Shown: positions 1-8,944, counted from the stretch's first letter. The stretch is DNA of 64,000 bases from Planctomycetota bacterium (GCA_020638635.1 JACKIE010000002.1:62001-126000), one strand, 5' to 3'. Numbers and translations are program-made. Notes: generated by a model not told the origin, from the letters alone.

Positions 1-1052
1 GCGAGGCCACCGGCTGGTCGCTCAGCGCCAGCGCGCGTCAGCTCAGTTTCCAGAGCCCGGCCCTGCGCCGCGCGCTGCCGGGCGGGCTGCGCGCTGTGAT
101 GCAGAAACTGAATCCCCAGGGAAGCTTCGACATCGACATTGAACTGTCAGGCCTCGGCGACTACATGCGCTACCAGGTATCGCTCGATATCTACCAGACT
201 GACCTGGAGCTGGGCCTGCACTTCGACGACATGACCGCGCGCTTTGACATGGAGGGTGTGTTCGAGGCTGACACCAGCCGGCAGAACGGCACGATGTTCG
301 TGAAGGAGGTATTCTTCAAGGACGCCCGCTTCAATGACGTCAGCACGTCCGTGCAGTACTTCGGCGAGCGCGTCGAGTTCCCCAACCTGCGTGGCAGCTT
401 CTATGACGGCTGGCTGGAGGGGCGCTTTGGCATCAATGGCGAGGATTACTCGGGCGAAATTGAAATCCGTGCCGCCGACCTTGGCAAGCTCGGCAAGATG
501 GCATTCCCCAGCGCCGGCGAACTGGTGGGCGCGCTCGACGCAGAGATGAAGTTCCATTCCCAGCCCGACCGCTTCGGCCAGATCGGGCGCGGGCGCGTGG
601 ACGTGCAGCCCTTCGACCGCAATTCGAAAGACCCCGCTCGCAACACCGCCAAGCTGCTGGAGGTGCCCCTGTTCAGCCAGATCGCCGCCGTGACCGGCAA
701 CGAAGCCAACTTTGACGAGGGCCACGTGTTCTTCTGGATGGGCCCGGACCGCATCACCATCCGGGAGATGGACTTCGTCTCCAATGCCGCGCGCGTCGAG
801 ACCTTCGGCGGCGACGACGAGAACTACATCATGTACGGCACTTCATTGATGCGCATGAAGTTGTTCTTCACGCTTGCACCGCGCTCGCCCATCCCGCTGC
901 CGCTGGTGCAGGAGGTATTGGACCTGCTGAAACAGATCCTGTTCCCCCTGTTCGTTACCGGCACGCTCAACAAACCCGACGTGCAACCATTCAGCCTCAC
1001 AGCCGAGGACCTTGATGAGGACGAGTTCCCGCGCCGGCCAAGGGGGCCGTAG
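1..1052 (+). CDS. AsmA/YhdP-like envelope protein, C-terminal part
   Basis: The reading frame is open from the start of the window, so this is the C-terminal ~350 residues of a larger protein whose start lies upstream. An internal ATG at 96 is not a convincing start. The visible part is rich in short alternating hydrophobic/polar segments typical of beta-strands. Near the end it has a hydrophobic stretch (LLKQILFPLFVTGTL) followed by NKPDVQPF, the kind of ending seen in AsmA/TamB/YhdP-type proteins. Family members bridge the diderm envelope and move phospholipid towards the outer membrane. That role is inferred from overall character, not from a diagnostic motif. A different large beta-rich exported protein remains possible. 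Confidence 0.55.
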   Translation, partial: EATGWSLSASARQLSFQSPALRRALPGGLRAVMQKLNPQGSFDIDIELSGLGDYMRYQVSLDIYQTDLELGLHFDDMTARFDMEGVFEADTSRQNGTMFVKEVFFKDARFNDVSTSVQYFGERVEFPNLRGSFYDGWLEGRFGINGEDYSGEIEIRAADLGKLGKMAFPSAGELVGALDAEMKFHSQPDRFGQIGRGRVDVQPFDRNSKDPARNTAKLLEVPLFSQIAAVTGNEANFDEGHVFFWMGPDRITIREMDFVSNAARVETFGGDDENYIMYGTSLMRMKLFFTLAPRSPIPLPLVQEVLDLLKQILFPLFVTGTLNKPDVQPFSLTAEDLDEDEFPRRPRGP

Positions 1053-1062
1053 GGCGGGTCTG

Positions 1063-1202
1063 GAGTCCCGGGTCCCGAGTCAGGAGTCTCGAGTCCCGGA
1101 CGAATTCAAGGCCACGCACACAGTAGACCAGTAACCCAGTCCTGCAGACCCGGCACACGGCACACCCGACACGGCACACCCGACACGGCACACGGGACAA
1201 CT
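1063..1202. repeat. Heptad-period intergenic array (GAGTCCC / CACACGG type), two arms
   Basis: Left arm 1063-1099 is five 7-base units (gagtccc, gggtccc, gagtcag, gagtctc, gagtccc). Right arm 1147-1202 is eight units (gacccgg, cacacgg, cacaccc, gacacgg and so on) and runs to within two bases of the rsmD start codon. The arms are partly complementary. This fills nearly the whole gap between the AsmA-like gene and rsmD. Confidence 0.8.
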
Positions 1203-1203
1203 C

Positions 1204-1824
1204 ATGCCCCGACACACACCCAAGCGCGATCCTGAATCCCCCGGTGGATCCATCCGCATCAGCAGCGGCGCGCTGCGCGGCCGCGTGATCGAATGCCCAC
1301 AGACGGGCGGCGTGAGGCCGATGCTCAATCGCACCCGCATGGCGCTGTTCAACCTGCTGCGGGAAAGGCTAAAGGGCGCCACCGTGTGGGATTGTTTCGC
1401 CGGCTCCGGCCTGCTGGGCATCGAGGCGCTGTCGCAGGGGGCCGCCTACTGCGTGTTCGTTGAGAAAGACGGCGCCCACGCCCGCGTAGTGCAGGCGAAT
1501 ATCGTTGCGCTCGGGCTGCGCGAGCGCGCCAACCTGATCCGCGGCAGCACCTTCGACCTGATCAGGCCGGGATCGCCGCGCCTGCCCCACACGCCGGCCG
1601 GCATCGTGCTGCTCGATCCGCCCCATGCAATGATCGAGGAAGCAACCGGCCCCTTCTGGCCCTGGCTGCGTGGCCTGCCTGATTCGCCGCTGCTGGATGC
1701 GAATACCATCATCGCCATCGGCCACCCGGCCGAGCTGGCCATCCCGCAACAGGTGGGCAAGCTGCAGGTACAGGATGCCCGCGTCTACGGAACAGTGGCG
1801 TTCACGCTGCTGACACCCGCCTAG
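1204..1824 (+). CDS. rsmD: 16S rRNA (guanine(966)-N(2))-methyltransferase RsmD
   Basis: 206 residues, the usual RsmD length. It uses S-adenosylmethionine to methylate G966 of 16S rRNA on the assembled small subunit. The family pattern is clear: an N-terminal RISSGALRGR segment, then RPMLNRTRMALFNLL, the SAM-binding motif WDCFAGSGLLGIEALSQGA (residues ~59-77), VEKD after it, and LLDPPHA as the catalytic DPP(Y/F)-type motif (here DPPH, a conservative change of the last residue). The start is the ATG at 1204, directly after a heptad array, with no good Shine-Dalgarno visible. It is followed 42 bases later by rlmN, so two rRNA methyltransferases lie together and may share a transcript. Confidence 0.92.
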   Translation: MPRHTPKRDPESPGGSIRISSGALRGRVIECPQTGGVRPMLNRTRMALFNLLRERLKGATVWDCFAGSGLLGIEALSQGAAYCVFVEKDGAHARVVQANIVALGLRERANLIRGSTFDLIRPGSPRLPHTPAGIVLLDPPHAMIEEATGPFWPWLRGLPDSPLLDANTIIAIGHPAELAIPQQVGKLQVQDARVYGTVAFTLLTPA

Positions 1825-1866
1825 CCGTGCCTGCCGCACCCGTGCCGCTGCTGCTACCATGCCGGC

Positions 1867-2901
1867 ATGAAGCAGTCGCTGATCGGCATGAACCTGGATG
1901 AGCTGCGCGAGGCCGTCACGGCCTGCGGCGGCAAGCCGTTCCAGGCGGGACAGCTCGCCCAGTGGCTGTATGCCAAGCGCGAGTTGCGTTTCGACGCCAT
2001 GACCAATCTGTCGAAAGAGCTGCGCGTGAAGCTGGCCGAAAACTACAGCCTGCTGACCTCAAGCGCGATCGCCCGCGAAGATAGCGGCGAAGGCACCACC
2101 AAGCTGGGTATCCGGCTGCACGACGGCCTGGTGATCGAGGCCGTACTGATGCGCGAAGACGAGCGCATCACCGCCTGCATCTCTACCCAGGCGGGCTGCG
2201 CCATGGGCTGCAGGTTCTGCGCCTCGGGGCAGCTGGGCCTGAAGCGCCACCTCACGGCCGGCGAAATCCTGGAGGAGTTCTACCACCTGTATGAGGTGAT
2301 GAAGCCGGACTGGCTCACCAACGTGGTGGTGATGGGCATGGGCGAGCCGCTGCACAATTTCGACAACCTGCTCAAGGCGCTAACCATGCTGAACGCCGAC
2401 TGGGCCTTCAACTTCGGCGCGCGGCGCGTCACGGTCAGTACCGTGGGCCTGCCCAGGCGCATCCGCGAGCTGGCCGAGCAGGGCTTTCAATTCAACCTGG
2501 CGATCAGCCTGCACGGCGTGGACGACGAGTCGCGCAGCGCGCTGATACCCACCAACGCTGGCCTGGCCGAGATCCTGGACGCCGCGAAGTACTACTTCGA
2601 AAAGACTCGCCGCGAGGTGACGTTCGAGTACACGCTGGTGGGGGGCAAGAACGACGACATCGCCACGGCTGAGAAACTGGCGGCGCTGGTGAAAGACTTC
2701 CCGCGCGCCAACGTGAACCTGATACCAATGAATCCGGTCGAGGGATCGGGCCTTGATGCGCCCAGTACCGAGGCCGTGAACGCCTTCACCGAGGTGCTGC
2801 AGAATGCCGGCGTAAACGTGCACGTGCGACGCAGGCGCGGGCGAAGGGTGCAGGCCGCCTGCGGCCAGTTGCGACTCAAGCTGGAAGCGGTTTCGCAATG
2901 A
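1867..2901 (+). CDS. rlmN: Dual-specificity RNA methyltransferase RlmN (radical SAM)
   Basis: 344 residues, full length for the family. RlmN methylates C2 of A2503 in 23S rRNA and A37 of some tRNAs, using a 4Fe-4S cluster and two SAM molecules. The radical SAM motif CAMGCRFC is at residues ~111-118. GMGEPL follows at ~158, and the C-terminal region has the expected PMNPVEGS and a late Cys (RVQAACGQLR) that matches the covalent-intermediate cysteine. The start ATG at 1867 begins MKQSLIGMNLDEL, a normal RlmN N-terminus. It follows rsmD on the same strand. A heptad-period hairpin lies directly after the stop. Confidence 0.97.
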   Translation: MKQSLIGMNLDELREAVTACGGKPFQAGQLAQWLYAKRELRFDAMTNLSKELRVKLAENYSLLTSSAIAREDSGEGTTKLGIRLHDGLVIEAVLMREDERITACISTQAGCAMGCRFCASGQLGLKRHLTAGEILEEFYHLYEVMKPDWLTNVVVMGMGEPLHNFDNLLKALTMLNADWAFNFGARRVTVSTVGLPRRIRELAEQGFQFNLAISLHGVDDESRSALIPTNAGLAEILDAAKYYFEKTRREVTFEYTLVGGKNDDIATAEKLAALVKDFPRANVNLIPMNPVEGSGLDAPSTEAVNAFTEVLQNAGVNVHVRRRRGRRVQAACGQLRLKLEAVSQ

Positions 2902-2903
2902 AC

Positions 2904-2992
2904 AGCAAATTACCAATAACCAATTACCAAGTACCAATGCGCGCGCGGTCGCAGCCAATTGGTAATTGGTTATTGGAAATTAGTAATTCGCT
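2904..2992. repeat. Heptad-period hairpin (TTACCAA type)
   Basis: The left arm (2906-2939) is a run of 7-base units such as attacca, ataacca, attacca, agtacca. The right arm (2955-2990) is the near reverse complement with units ttggtaa, ttggtta, ttggaaa, ttagtaa. The loop is GC-rich (gcgcgcgcggtcgcag). The arms are strikingly AT-rich for this genome. The element fills the gap between rlmN and the DUF58 gene. Confidence 0.85.
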
Positions 2993-3016
2993 GCTGGACC
3001 TCAGCGGAGGTCCGCG

Positions 3017-3904
3017 ATGACGGAGAAGGTTTCCGACGTGTTTGACGGTAAGCTGCTTGAATCGCTTTCGCGTTTTGAGCTCGCCGTGCGCACGTTGACT
3101 TCGTCCGGAATCCGGGGCGAGCGCCGCTCGCGCCGCAAAGGCAGCAGCTCCGAGTACGCCGACCACCGCCAGTACGTCCACGGCGACGACCTGCGCCGCC
3201 TGGACTGGCACGCGCTGGCGCGCCTAGACACCATGCTGATCCGCCTCTACGCCGCTGAGGAAACCCTGCCGCTGGAAATCATCATCGACACCAGCGCCAG
3301 CATGGACTTCGGCGAGCCCAGCAAATACCTCACCGCCGCGCGCGTCGGCTGCTGCCTGACGCAGATTGCGCTGCTGCACGCCACGCCGGCACTGTGGCGC
3401 TTCGCCAACGAGAAGCCGCTCGAGCCCGTGAAGCTTTCCGGCCGCAACGACATCGGGCGCGTGCTGCGGGTGCTGGATGAAATCGTGCCGGACGGGCGCA
3501 GCACCCTGGGCGAGGCTATCCGCCGCAGCGCGCTGGCAGGGCCGCGGCGCAAGTCGCTGGCGGTGCTGACGGACGGTTACGACCAGGAAGAGATCCGTCC
3601 CGCGCTGCGCGCCTGCCGGGCCGCGGGCACGGAAGTCTACCTGATCCTGGTGCTGGCGCCCGAAGAGACTGAGCCTTCGGTGCGGGGTGAGTTTACGTTC
3701 ATCGACGCGGAGACGGGAATCGAGGCGTCGCTGAGCCTCGACAAGCCGACACTCAAGCGCTACCTGGCAATGCTGGAAAGCTATCGCAACGACTGGTCCG
3801 AGTTCTGCCGAACCAGCGGCGTCGCGCTGTTGGAGCTGAGCAGCGACCAGGAAATCGGCCCGGAGTTGTTCCGCGCGCTGGCCACGGGCGGGCTGATAGG
3901 ATAG
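3017..3904 (+). CDS. DUF58 domain-containing protein (VWA-like)
   Basis: 295 residues. The central GDDLRRLDWHALARLD segment (residues ~56-71) is the signature of DUF58 proteins. It is followed by a von Willebrand A-like fold: IIIDTSASMDFG (MIDAS-type DxSxS, ~92-103), a GRSTLGEAI threonine segment, and LAVLTDGYD. DUF58 proteins usually sit next to MoxR AAA ATPases and BatA/BatB-type membrane proteins and are thought to act with them in envelope or redox-protein maturation. No moxR is adjacent here, so the partner must be elsewhere (the VWA operon at 43619-49781 is a candidate). The ATG at 3017 follows GGAGG eight bases upstream, which fixes the start. Confidence 0.9.
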   Translation: MTEKVSDVFDGKLLESLSRFELAVRTLTSSGIRGERRSRRKGSSSEYADHRQYVHGDDLRRLDWHALARLDTMLIRLYAAEETLPLEIIIDTSASMDFGEPSKYLTAARVGCCLTQIALLHATPALWRFANEKPLEPVKLSGRNDIGRVLRVLDEIVPDGRSTLGEAIRRSALAGPRRKSLAVLTDGYDQEEIRPALRACRAAGTEVYLILVLAPEETEPSVRGEFTFIDAETGIEASLSLDKPTLKRYLAMLESYRNDWSEFCRTSGVALLELSSDQEIGPELFRALATGGLIG

Positions 3905-4110
3905 GTGTCAGGTTTCAGGGGATTAATGACAACTGCAAAAACGCGTTTACCACGAAGGAAAGCATGACCTGCCGTTGTTCGTGGCCCTTGGTGGTCCTTC
4001 GTGGTTTACCGCAGTTGCTTTTCATCAGAAGTCTGATTCGACTTCAGCAGTTTTTACGGAAACCGGTAAGGGCCTTCCCGGCCGCGCGCTTGCGCTTGCG
4101 GCTCCTGTTT
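3905..4110. repeat. Intergenic gap with short tandem and inverted repeats
   Basis: The gap between the convergent DUF58 gene and argG starts with a short heptad-like run (taggtgt caggttt caggggа-like, 3903-3922). It then has an inverted repeat: taccacgaaggaa (3947-3962) facing three 10-base units ttcgtggccc, ttggtggtcc, ttcgtggttt (3979-4010). No gene is supported. It could end transcription from both sides, but it lacks a clean T-tract. Confidence 0.55.
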
Positions 4111-5310
4111 TCAGAACTTCGGGCGTTGCTTGAAGGCATGGGTCAGCTGGTTCAGCCGGCGCAGCTCGAGGTAGCCGGCGACGCTGGCGGCGGGGATACC
4201 GCCGATCTGGTGGCGGCGCGAAGCCTCGCGGTCGTAAATGCTGAACTCGCTGTTGCGGCCCAGCACGTGGACAGCGCCCTTGAACAGCTTCAGCTTTACA
4301 GTGCCCGTCACGTACTCCTGGCTTTCCCGGAAGAACGCGTCCATGCTCTCGCGCAGCTTGGTGAACCACTGGCTGTCGTACACAAGCCTGGCATAACGCG
4401 CAGCCAGCAGCGGCTTGAACTCCATGAACTCGGCGTCCATGGTCAGCTTCTCCAGTTCTTCGTGCGCCACGTGCAGCAGGTGAGCCGCCGGCGCTTCGTA
4501 TACCTCGCGGCTCTTGAAACCCAGGATGCGGTCTTCCACGGTGTCCACGCGCCCGATGCCGTGGCGGCCGGCGATGCGCTCAAGCTCTTCCACCAGTTCC
4601 ACGGCCTGGAATTTCCTGCCGTTGATGGCTACCGGCTCGCCCTGGTGGAACTTGATCTCGACTTCTTCGGGCGCGTCGGGCGCATTCTCGGCTGAGCTGG
4701 TGATCTGGAAGATGTGTTCGGGCGCGGGCTGACTGGGGTCTTCCAGCTCGCCGGCGCTGCTGCGTACGCCCCAGATGTTGCGGTCGCTGGAGTATTCGCG
4801 GGTAACGCCATCGGAAAGCGGCAGGCGGTGCTGCTTGAGGTAACCAACCACTTCTTCGCGTGTGTTAAGGTCCCACTCGCGCATGGGCGCGATCATCTCG
4901 ATGTTCGGGTCCAGCGCCGCCACGGCGCACTCGAAGCGGAACTGGTCGTTGCCCTTGGGCGGCGCGCCGTGGGCCACGAACTTCGCGCCCTCGTCGCGTG
5001 CCAGCGCCACCAGTTCCGTGGCGATCAGCGGGCGCGAAAGCGCGGCCGACAGGTAGTAGGCGTTCTCGTAACGCGCGCCGGCTTTCAGCGCCTTGAAACA
5101 ATACTGTTTCACGAACGTGCGCCGACGGTCGATGGCGTGCACGGCGTCGGCCCCGGCGTCGATGGCGCGCTCCGCTACCTCGTCGAAGTCGCCGCCCTGG
5201 CCGATGTTCAGCGCCAGCGCAACGACCTTCAGGCCGCGCACGCGCTTCAGCCAGTGCAGGGCGGCCGTGGTGTCCACACCGCCCGAATATGCCATCACGA
5301 CCTTGTTCAT
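4111..5310 (-). CDS. argG: Argininosuccinate synthase
   Basis: 399 residues, normal length. It catalyses ATP-dependent condensation of citrulline and aspartate to argininosuccinate in arginine synthesis. The N-terminal P-loop pyrophosphatase motif is AYSGGVDTTAALHWL at residues 7-21; most family members read SGGLDTS, so V and T here are mild variants. VAHGAPPKGNDQFRFE (usually VAHGxTGKGNDQVRFE) and the ATP/citrulline-binding segment EYSSDRNIWGVRSSAGELEDP (~170-190) are present. ENAYYLSAALSRPLIA matches the citrulline-binding region. It stands alone: argH is not adjacent. Confidence 0.96.
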   Translation of the reverse strand: MNKVVMAYSGGVDTTAALHWLKRVRGLKVVALALNIGQGGDFDEVAERAIDAGADAVHAIDRRRTFVKQYCFKALKAGARYENAYYLSAALSRPLIATELVALARDEGAKFVAHGAPPKGNDQFRFECAVAALDPNIEMIAPMREWDLNTREEVVGYLKQHRLPLSDGVTREYSSDRNIWGVRSSAGELEDPSQPAPEHIFQITSSAENAPDAPEEVEIKFHQGEPVAINGRKFQAVELVEELERIAGRHGIGRVDTVEDRILGFKSREVYEAPAAHLLHVAHEELEKLTMDAEFMEFKPLLAARYARLVYDSQWFTKLRESMDAFFRESQEYVTGTVKLKLFKGAVHVLGRNSEFSIYDREASRRHQIGGIPAASVAGYLELRRLNQLTHAFKQRPKF

Positions 5311-5352
5311 GGATGCGAAGATAGCAGCGCGGGCGGGGGGGTCAAACGCGGC

Positions 5353-7017
5353 TCAACGCCCGTCGTCTTCGCCGGCGCCTGCTTTGCGGCTGAGATGCTG
5401 CTCACACTGCGCGATGCGCTGGCGCGCCAGGGAACGCCGATTGCCGTGTTCGCTAATCGAGCTTCCGTTCATGAAGGCCTGGTACTCCTGCAGCGCCGTC
5501 TCGTAGTCGCCGGTCTGGTAGTAGGCCGTGGCGCGAACGAAATGGTGTATGGGGTCATCCAGGTCCAGCGACTTCAGCTCGTTGGCCCAGTTGTTCGCCC
5601 TGCGGATGTCGCTGATCTGGAACAGTGGGTCGATGCACAAGGCTGCCGCCTCGAGGATCATCTGGCTGCGCAGGGTGCGTTCGCTCTCGATCAGCTCGTC
5701 CATGGTGGTTCGGTAGCGCTTCACCAGGTCCACCATGAACGGGTTGGCGTTCTCGTCGCCCAGCTCGGCCTCGTTCACCCGCCGGCGGCGCAGGTCCTCG
5801 AAACGTTTGTGCCCCCGGACGAAACTCTCCGTGTAAGTCAGGGCGGCTTCGTAATTGCGCCTGGACTCTATCTTGTCTTCGTTGACGAAGTTCTTGTCGA
5901 GGTAGATTTCCCTGGCGCGCGCCTCGAGGCGATCCTCGCTGACGCCTTCGGCGATGGCCTTCATCCGCGCGGCCTCAAGCCCGCTGTCCAGGAAGAACGC
6001 GCCCAGCGACTGGAACACAAAGGTGAGGTCGCGGTCCACCCAGAAGTAGACCATGCGCCCGGTCTCTTCGGCGATCCGCGCGTCAAGTTCGCGCACCCGC
6101 ATGAATCCGTCGCGGGCGGACTGCAGGTCTTTCAGGGCCTGCAGACGCCAGTATTTCCGGACTGTGCGCCAGCTGTCAGCCAGTTCGGCAGCGCTGAAAT
6201 CGAAACCTTGTTTGTCGCGGCTGGACATGGGCTCGCCCTTCAGGGCATCCTCCATGATCCAGTCCATGTCGTTGACGTCCTTGATGCTGTCTTCTTCGGA
6301 CACGCTGCCAAGCCACTTCGCTGTGCCGGTCGGACCCGTGGCGCCGATGGGCAGGGAGCGCGGATCCCGGAAGATAAAGCCCAACTTGGTCATCTGGTCG
6401 CGGTTGCCTTTGAATACGCTCAGTTTGCGCCCGGCCTCGCGCAGCAGGGCCTTGCCCTGGTCGGTGTCGGCTGCGGCAAGCCCGCGGCGGAAGTCCTCGC
6501 GAATGGACTCAAGCTGGATGATCCCGCCCGCCAGGGCCTCGGCTTTCTGTACGCTGTCGGCGTGGCGCCGGAACTTCGCCAGCGAAATGCCGAGCTGCGA
6601 GCGGAAGTCTTCCTCGCGTATCTCCAGGGCTTTGCCGAAGGTGGTGATCGCGCCGGCCTGCTTGCCGAATCCGTCGATGTAGTAGTCGTCGATCAGCTTC
6701 AATTGGAGCAGGCAGTAGCCCTTGATGATGCGGGCCATGGCCAGGTCTTCTTCGGGGAACTGGTGCTCTACGATCAGGCCCTCGGCCTTCTCGGCATAGC
6801 GCATGGACTTGTCGTAGTGACCGTCATCGTACTGCTGTTTGGCCTCCTGCAGCAGATCCACGATACGCTCATCCATGGGCGTTTCCGGGCCGGAATCGCC
6901 GCCGCTGAGCGGGTTGGGCATCAACTCGGATTCAGGCTCTGGTGTGCCGCTGCATCCGACCAGCAGACACAGCATGCCGGAGGCGGCAAAAACGAACAGC
7001 TTGTGCATGGAACCCAT
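5353..7017 (-). CDS. TPR-type lipoprotein of unknown function
   Basis: About 554 residues from the chosen start MGSMHKLFVF. A signal peptide ends in the lipobox LLVGC (Cys at ~21), so the mature protein should be lipid-anchored. The N-terminal part has helical repeats (QYDDGHYDKSMRYAEKAEGL, AITTFGKALEIREEDF) and the C-terminal part another TPR-like unit (ATAYYQTGDYETALQEYQAF). The middle is helical, charged and unassigned. The open frame extends further upstream, but that would run into the divergent promoter and gene at 7102-7145 and lose the signal peptide. The function is unknown; a scaffold or adaptor on the periplasmic face is plausible. Confidence 0.75.
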   Translation of the reverse strand: MGSMHKLFVFAASGMLCLLVGCSGTPEPESELMPNPLSGGDSGPETPMDERIVDLLQEAKQQYDDGHYDKSMRYAEKAEGLIVEHQFPEEDLAMARIIKGYCLLQLKLIDDYYIDGFGKQAGAITTFGKALEIREEDFRSQLGISLAKFRRHADSVQKAEALAGGIIQLESIREDFRRGLAAADTDQGKALLREAGRKLSVFKGNRDQMTKLGFIFRDPRSLPIGATGPTGTAKWLGSVSEEDSIKDVNDMDWIMEDALKGEPMSSRDKQGFDFSAAELADSWRTVRKYWRLQALKDLQSARDGFMRVRELDARIAEETGRMVYFWVDRDLTFVFQSLGAFFLDSGLEAARMKAIAEGVSEDRLEARAREIYLDKNFVNEDKIESRRNYEAALTYTESFVRGHKRFEDLRRRRVNEAELGDENANPFMVDLVKRYRTTMDELIESERTLRSQMILEAAALCIDPLFQISDIRRANNWANELKSLDLDDPIHHFVRATAYYQTGDYETALQEYQAFMNGSSISEHGNRRSLARQRIAQCEQHLSRKAGAGEDDGR

Positions 7018-7101
7018 TCGATTCCGGGGTGAAGACCGGGGTAACACGTCGAATATAGGCCCCGGGCCGCGGCGTTTCCAGTACGAGGCTCGAAATCCGC
7101 G

Positions 7102-7130
7102 TTGACGTCCGGGGCCGGCGGGCATAATCT
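7102..7130 (+). promoter_or_regulatory. Putative sigma-70 promoter for the 7145 lipoprotein gene
   Basis: TTGACG at 7102-7107 and TAATCT at 7125-7130 with a 17-base spacer. The predicted transcription start falls only a few bases before the ATG at 7145, so the leader would be very short. It lies in the divergent gap between two lipoprotein genes. Confidence 0.5.
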
Positions 7131-7144
7131 GGAAGTCCCCTCGA

Positions 7145-7543
7145 ATGCCCCGTATCGGCCCGGCCTTGCGTAAGATCGCTCTCGTTCTGGTTATCTCGGC
7201 TTTCGCCGCCGGCTGCAACATGTCCGGCCCGGGCGTGGCGCGCCTTGGTGCGCCGCAACAACCGGGCACGGAACACGAGACTACCTACGACAGCAGCTGG
7301 GTGAACAAGGACAAGCCGGACGCCATCAACACGCTGGATCACGACCAGGAGCTCAGCGTGGACATCTCGGAGCGCCAGGTCGGCGTGCGCTACCTGGATG
7401 AAGACTCCAAGATCGGCGACAAGTACGAACCCGCCTACATGAAGCGCCAGCGCGAACGAGAAGAGGCCCGCCGCGAGGCATGGCGCAAGCGCATGGGGCT
7501 GAAGACCATCAAGGACGAACAGAAGGAACGGGAGTCGGAGTAA
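7145..7543 (+). CDS. Small lipoprotein of unknown function
   Basis: 132 residues. A basic N-terminus (MPRIGPALRKIALVLVIS) is followed by the lipobox FAAGC with Cys at ~23, so it is an exported lipoprotein. The mature part is hydrophilic, with an acidic middle (TLDHDQELSVDISERQVGVRYL) and a highly charged Lys/Arg/Glu C-terminus predicted helical. No known domain is recognised. It is divergent from the larger TPR lipoprotein, which may be regulated with it. A terminator embedded in a heptad array follows. Confidence 0.75.
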   Translation: MPRIGPALRKIALVLVISAFAAGCNMSGPGVARLGAPQQPGTEHETTYDSSWVNKDKPDAINTLDHDQELSVDISERQVGVRYLDEDSKIGDKYEPAYMKRQREREEARREAWRKRMGLKTIKDEQKERESE

Positions 7544-7544
7544 A

Positions 7545-7650
7545 GTCCCGTGTCCCGGGTGCCGTGTCAACTTACAGCCGCCGCAAGGCGGCCTTTGTTT
7601 TGACCCGGGACCCGGGACACCGGACCCGGGACCCGGAACCCGGGACTGAT
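7545..7650. repeat. Heptad-period array flanking a terminator (GACCCGG type)
   Basis: Left arm 7545-7572: gtcccgt, gtcccgg, gtgccgt, gtcaact. Right arm 7602-7650: gacccgg, gacccgg, gacaccg, gacccgg, gacccgg, aacccgg, gactgat. The arms are largely reverse complements. A conventional terminator hairpin sits between them, so the whole can fold as a hairpin on a hairpin. Confidence 0.85.
7577..7601 (+). terminator. Rho-independent terminator
   Basis: A GCCGCC stem, GCAA tetraloop and GGCGGC closing stem are followed by ctttgtttt. It lies 33 bases after the stop of the 7145 lipoprotein gene. Confidence 0.7.
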
Positions 7651-7719
7651 CCCCCGGAACTCGCGACACGATGCAGAAATCGGAAGTCCAAAACCCGAAA
7701 TCATCGTTAGAGTAACCGC

Positions 7720-8865
7720 ATGCGTTGGAGACCCACCATCTACCTGGGCCGTTGGGCGGGCGTCGAGCTGCGCCTGGACCTGATCCTGGTGGTGCTGATC
7801 GCCCTGCTGTTCTTCACCAGCCTCAACAACGCTTCCGTACGCAACGCGCCGGCCGGCGAGATCTGGTCGGCCGTGGCGCACCTGGTGCTGCTGCTGGCGC
7901 TGGTGTTCTGCATGTTCCTGCACGAGGTCGGGCACGCGTTCATGTGCAAGCTGCGCGGGCATGAGCCGCGCATGATTCTGCTCTCGTTCGTAGGCCTGAC
8001 CTTCTTCAAGGCCGGCAAGGTCAAACCCCGCGACGAATTCTGGATCGCCCTGGCCGGGCCGATGGTGAACCTGCTGATCGCTGCCGCCACGGCGCCCTTC
8101 GTGGTGGCGCACATCATGGACCGCGCGGCTCCGCCATTGCTGACCCAGGCCGCGATGGCGAGCCTGGTGGGCTTCATGTCGTGGCTGAGCATCCTGAACT
8201 TCCTGATCGCGCTGGGCAACCTGACGCCCGGCTGGCCGGCCGACGGCGCTCGCGCGGTGCGGGGCTGGCTGGCGAAGAAGTACGGTTACGGCGCGGGCAC
8301 GGTGCGGGCCGTCGCAATCAGCCACGGCTTCTGGCTGGTGCTGGCGGGCATCAGCGTGATCCTGATGACCATTTCGCCGCTGGTGAAGGCCCTCCAGGGC
8401 CCCACACCCACCCGCAGCCAAACCAGCATGATCATCACCTATAACGTGGTGTTCCTGGTGATGGCCGTGCTGGGCCTGTACTACGGCCACGCCGAGAAAC
8501 GCCGCGTGGCAAGGCTCGGCGCCGAAAAGGCCGCCGAGGTGGTAGGCCCGCCCCCCGAGTTCATGCCAAAGCCGAGGGCGGAAAAGGAGCGCGGCCCCGA
8601 GGGCGAAGAGATCATCGACACAGAAGCCAAGGTCGAGGGCAAGGAACAAGAGCCCGGAGCGCAAGCGACGGGGAAGCAGGCCGAGCCAAGCAAGGTTGAC
8701 GAACTCAAGGACAAGGCCAAGGAAACCATCGAGGCCGGCAAGCTCGCCTACAAGGTCGCCAAGGCCACCGGCAAAGGCGGCGGCTGGTTCGCCAAAAAGG
8801 GCCTGAAAATGATCGGCGCTATGTTCGCCGGCGAAGAGAAGCCCAAGGAAGGCAATGCAAGATGA
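7720..8865 (+). CDS. Site-2 protease family (M50) membrane protein
   Basis: 381 residues with about six membrane segments followed by a long charged tail. The zinc motif HEVGH is at residues 68-72 inside a membrane helix. The third ligand is in NLTPGWPADGAR (~167-178), the usual NxxPxxPxDG. Family members cleave membrane-embedded substrates such as anti-sigma factors. The C-terminal ~110 residues (after ~270) are hydrophilic, Lys/Glu/Ala-rich and probably disordered or helical, which is unusual for the family. The ATG at 7720 begins MRWRPTIYLGRWAGVELRLD, a typical minimal S2P start. The substrate is unknown. Confidence 0.88.
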   Translation: MRWRPTIYLGRWAGVELRLDLILVVLIALLFFTSLNNASVRNAPAGEIWSAVAHLVLLLALVFCMFLHEVGHAFMCKLRGHEPRMILLSFVGLTFFKAGKVKPRDEFWIALAGPMVNLLIAAATAPFVVAHIMDRAAPPLLTQAAMASLVGFMSWLSILNFLIALGNLTPGWPADGARAVRGWLAKKYGYGAGTVRAVAISHGFWLVLAGISVILMTISPLVKALQGPTPTRSQTSMIITYNVVFLVMAVLGLYYGHAEKRRVARLGAEKAAEVVGPPPEFMPKPRAEKERGPEGEEIIDTEAKVEGKEQEPGAQATGKQAEPSKVDELKDKAKETIEAGKLAYKVAKATGKGGGWFAKKGLKMIGAMFAGEEKPKEGNAR

Positions 8866-8940
8866 AAAATGCAAAATTCAAAATGGGCAGTCGCTTCAGG
8901 ACGTGCCATTTTGAATTTTGCATTTTGAATTTTGAATTGA
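8866..8940. repeat. Heptad-period hairpin (AAAATTC type)
   Basis: The left arm 8866-8886 has units aaaatgc, aaaattc, aaaatgg. The right arm 8905-8939 has units ccatttt, gaatttt, gcatttt, gaatttt, gaattg. The arms are near-perfect reverse complements around a ~19-base GC-rich loop. It occupies the entire gap between the M50 gene stop and the moaE start, where the moaE leader must be. Confidence 0.88.
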
Positions 8941-8944
8941 GCCC

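Noticed and set aside
4714..7032. A 772-codon plus-strand open frame opposite argG and the TPR lipoprotein.
   Set aside because: It is antisense to two well-supported genes, has the Arg/Gln/Val/His-rich composition typical of reverse frames in GC-rich DNA, and shows no domain or start signal.
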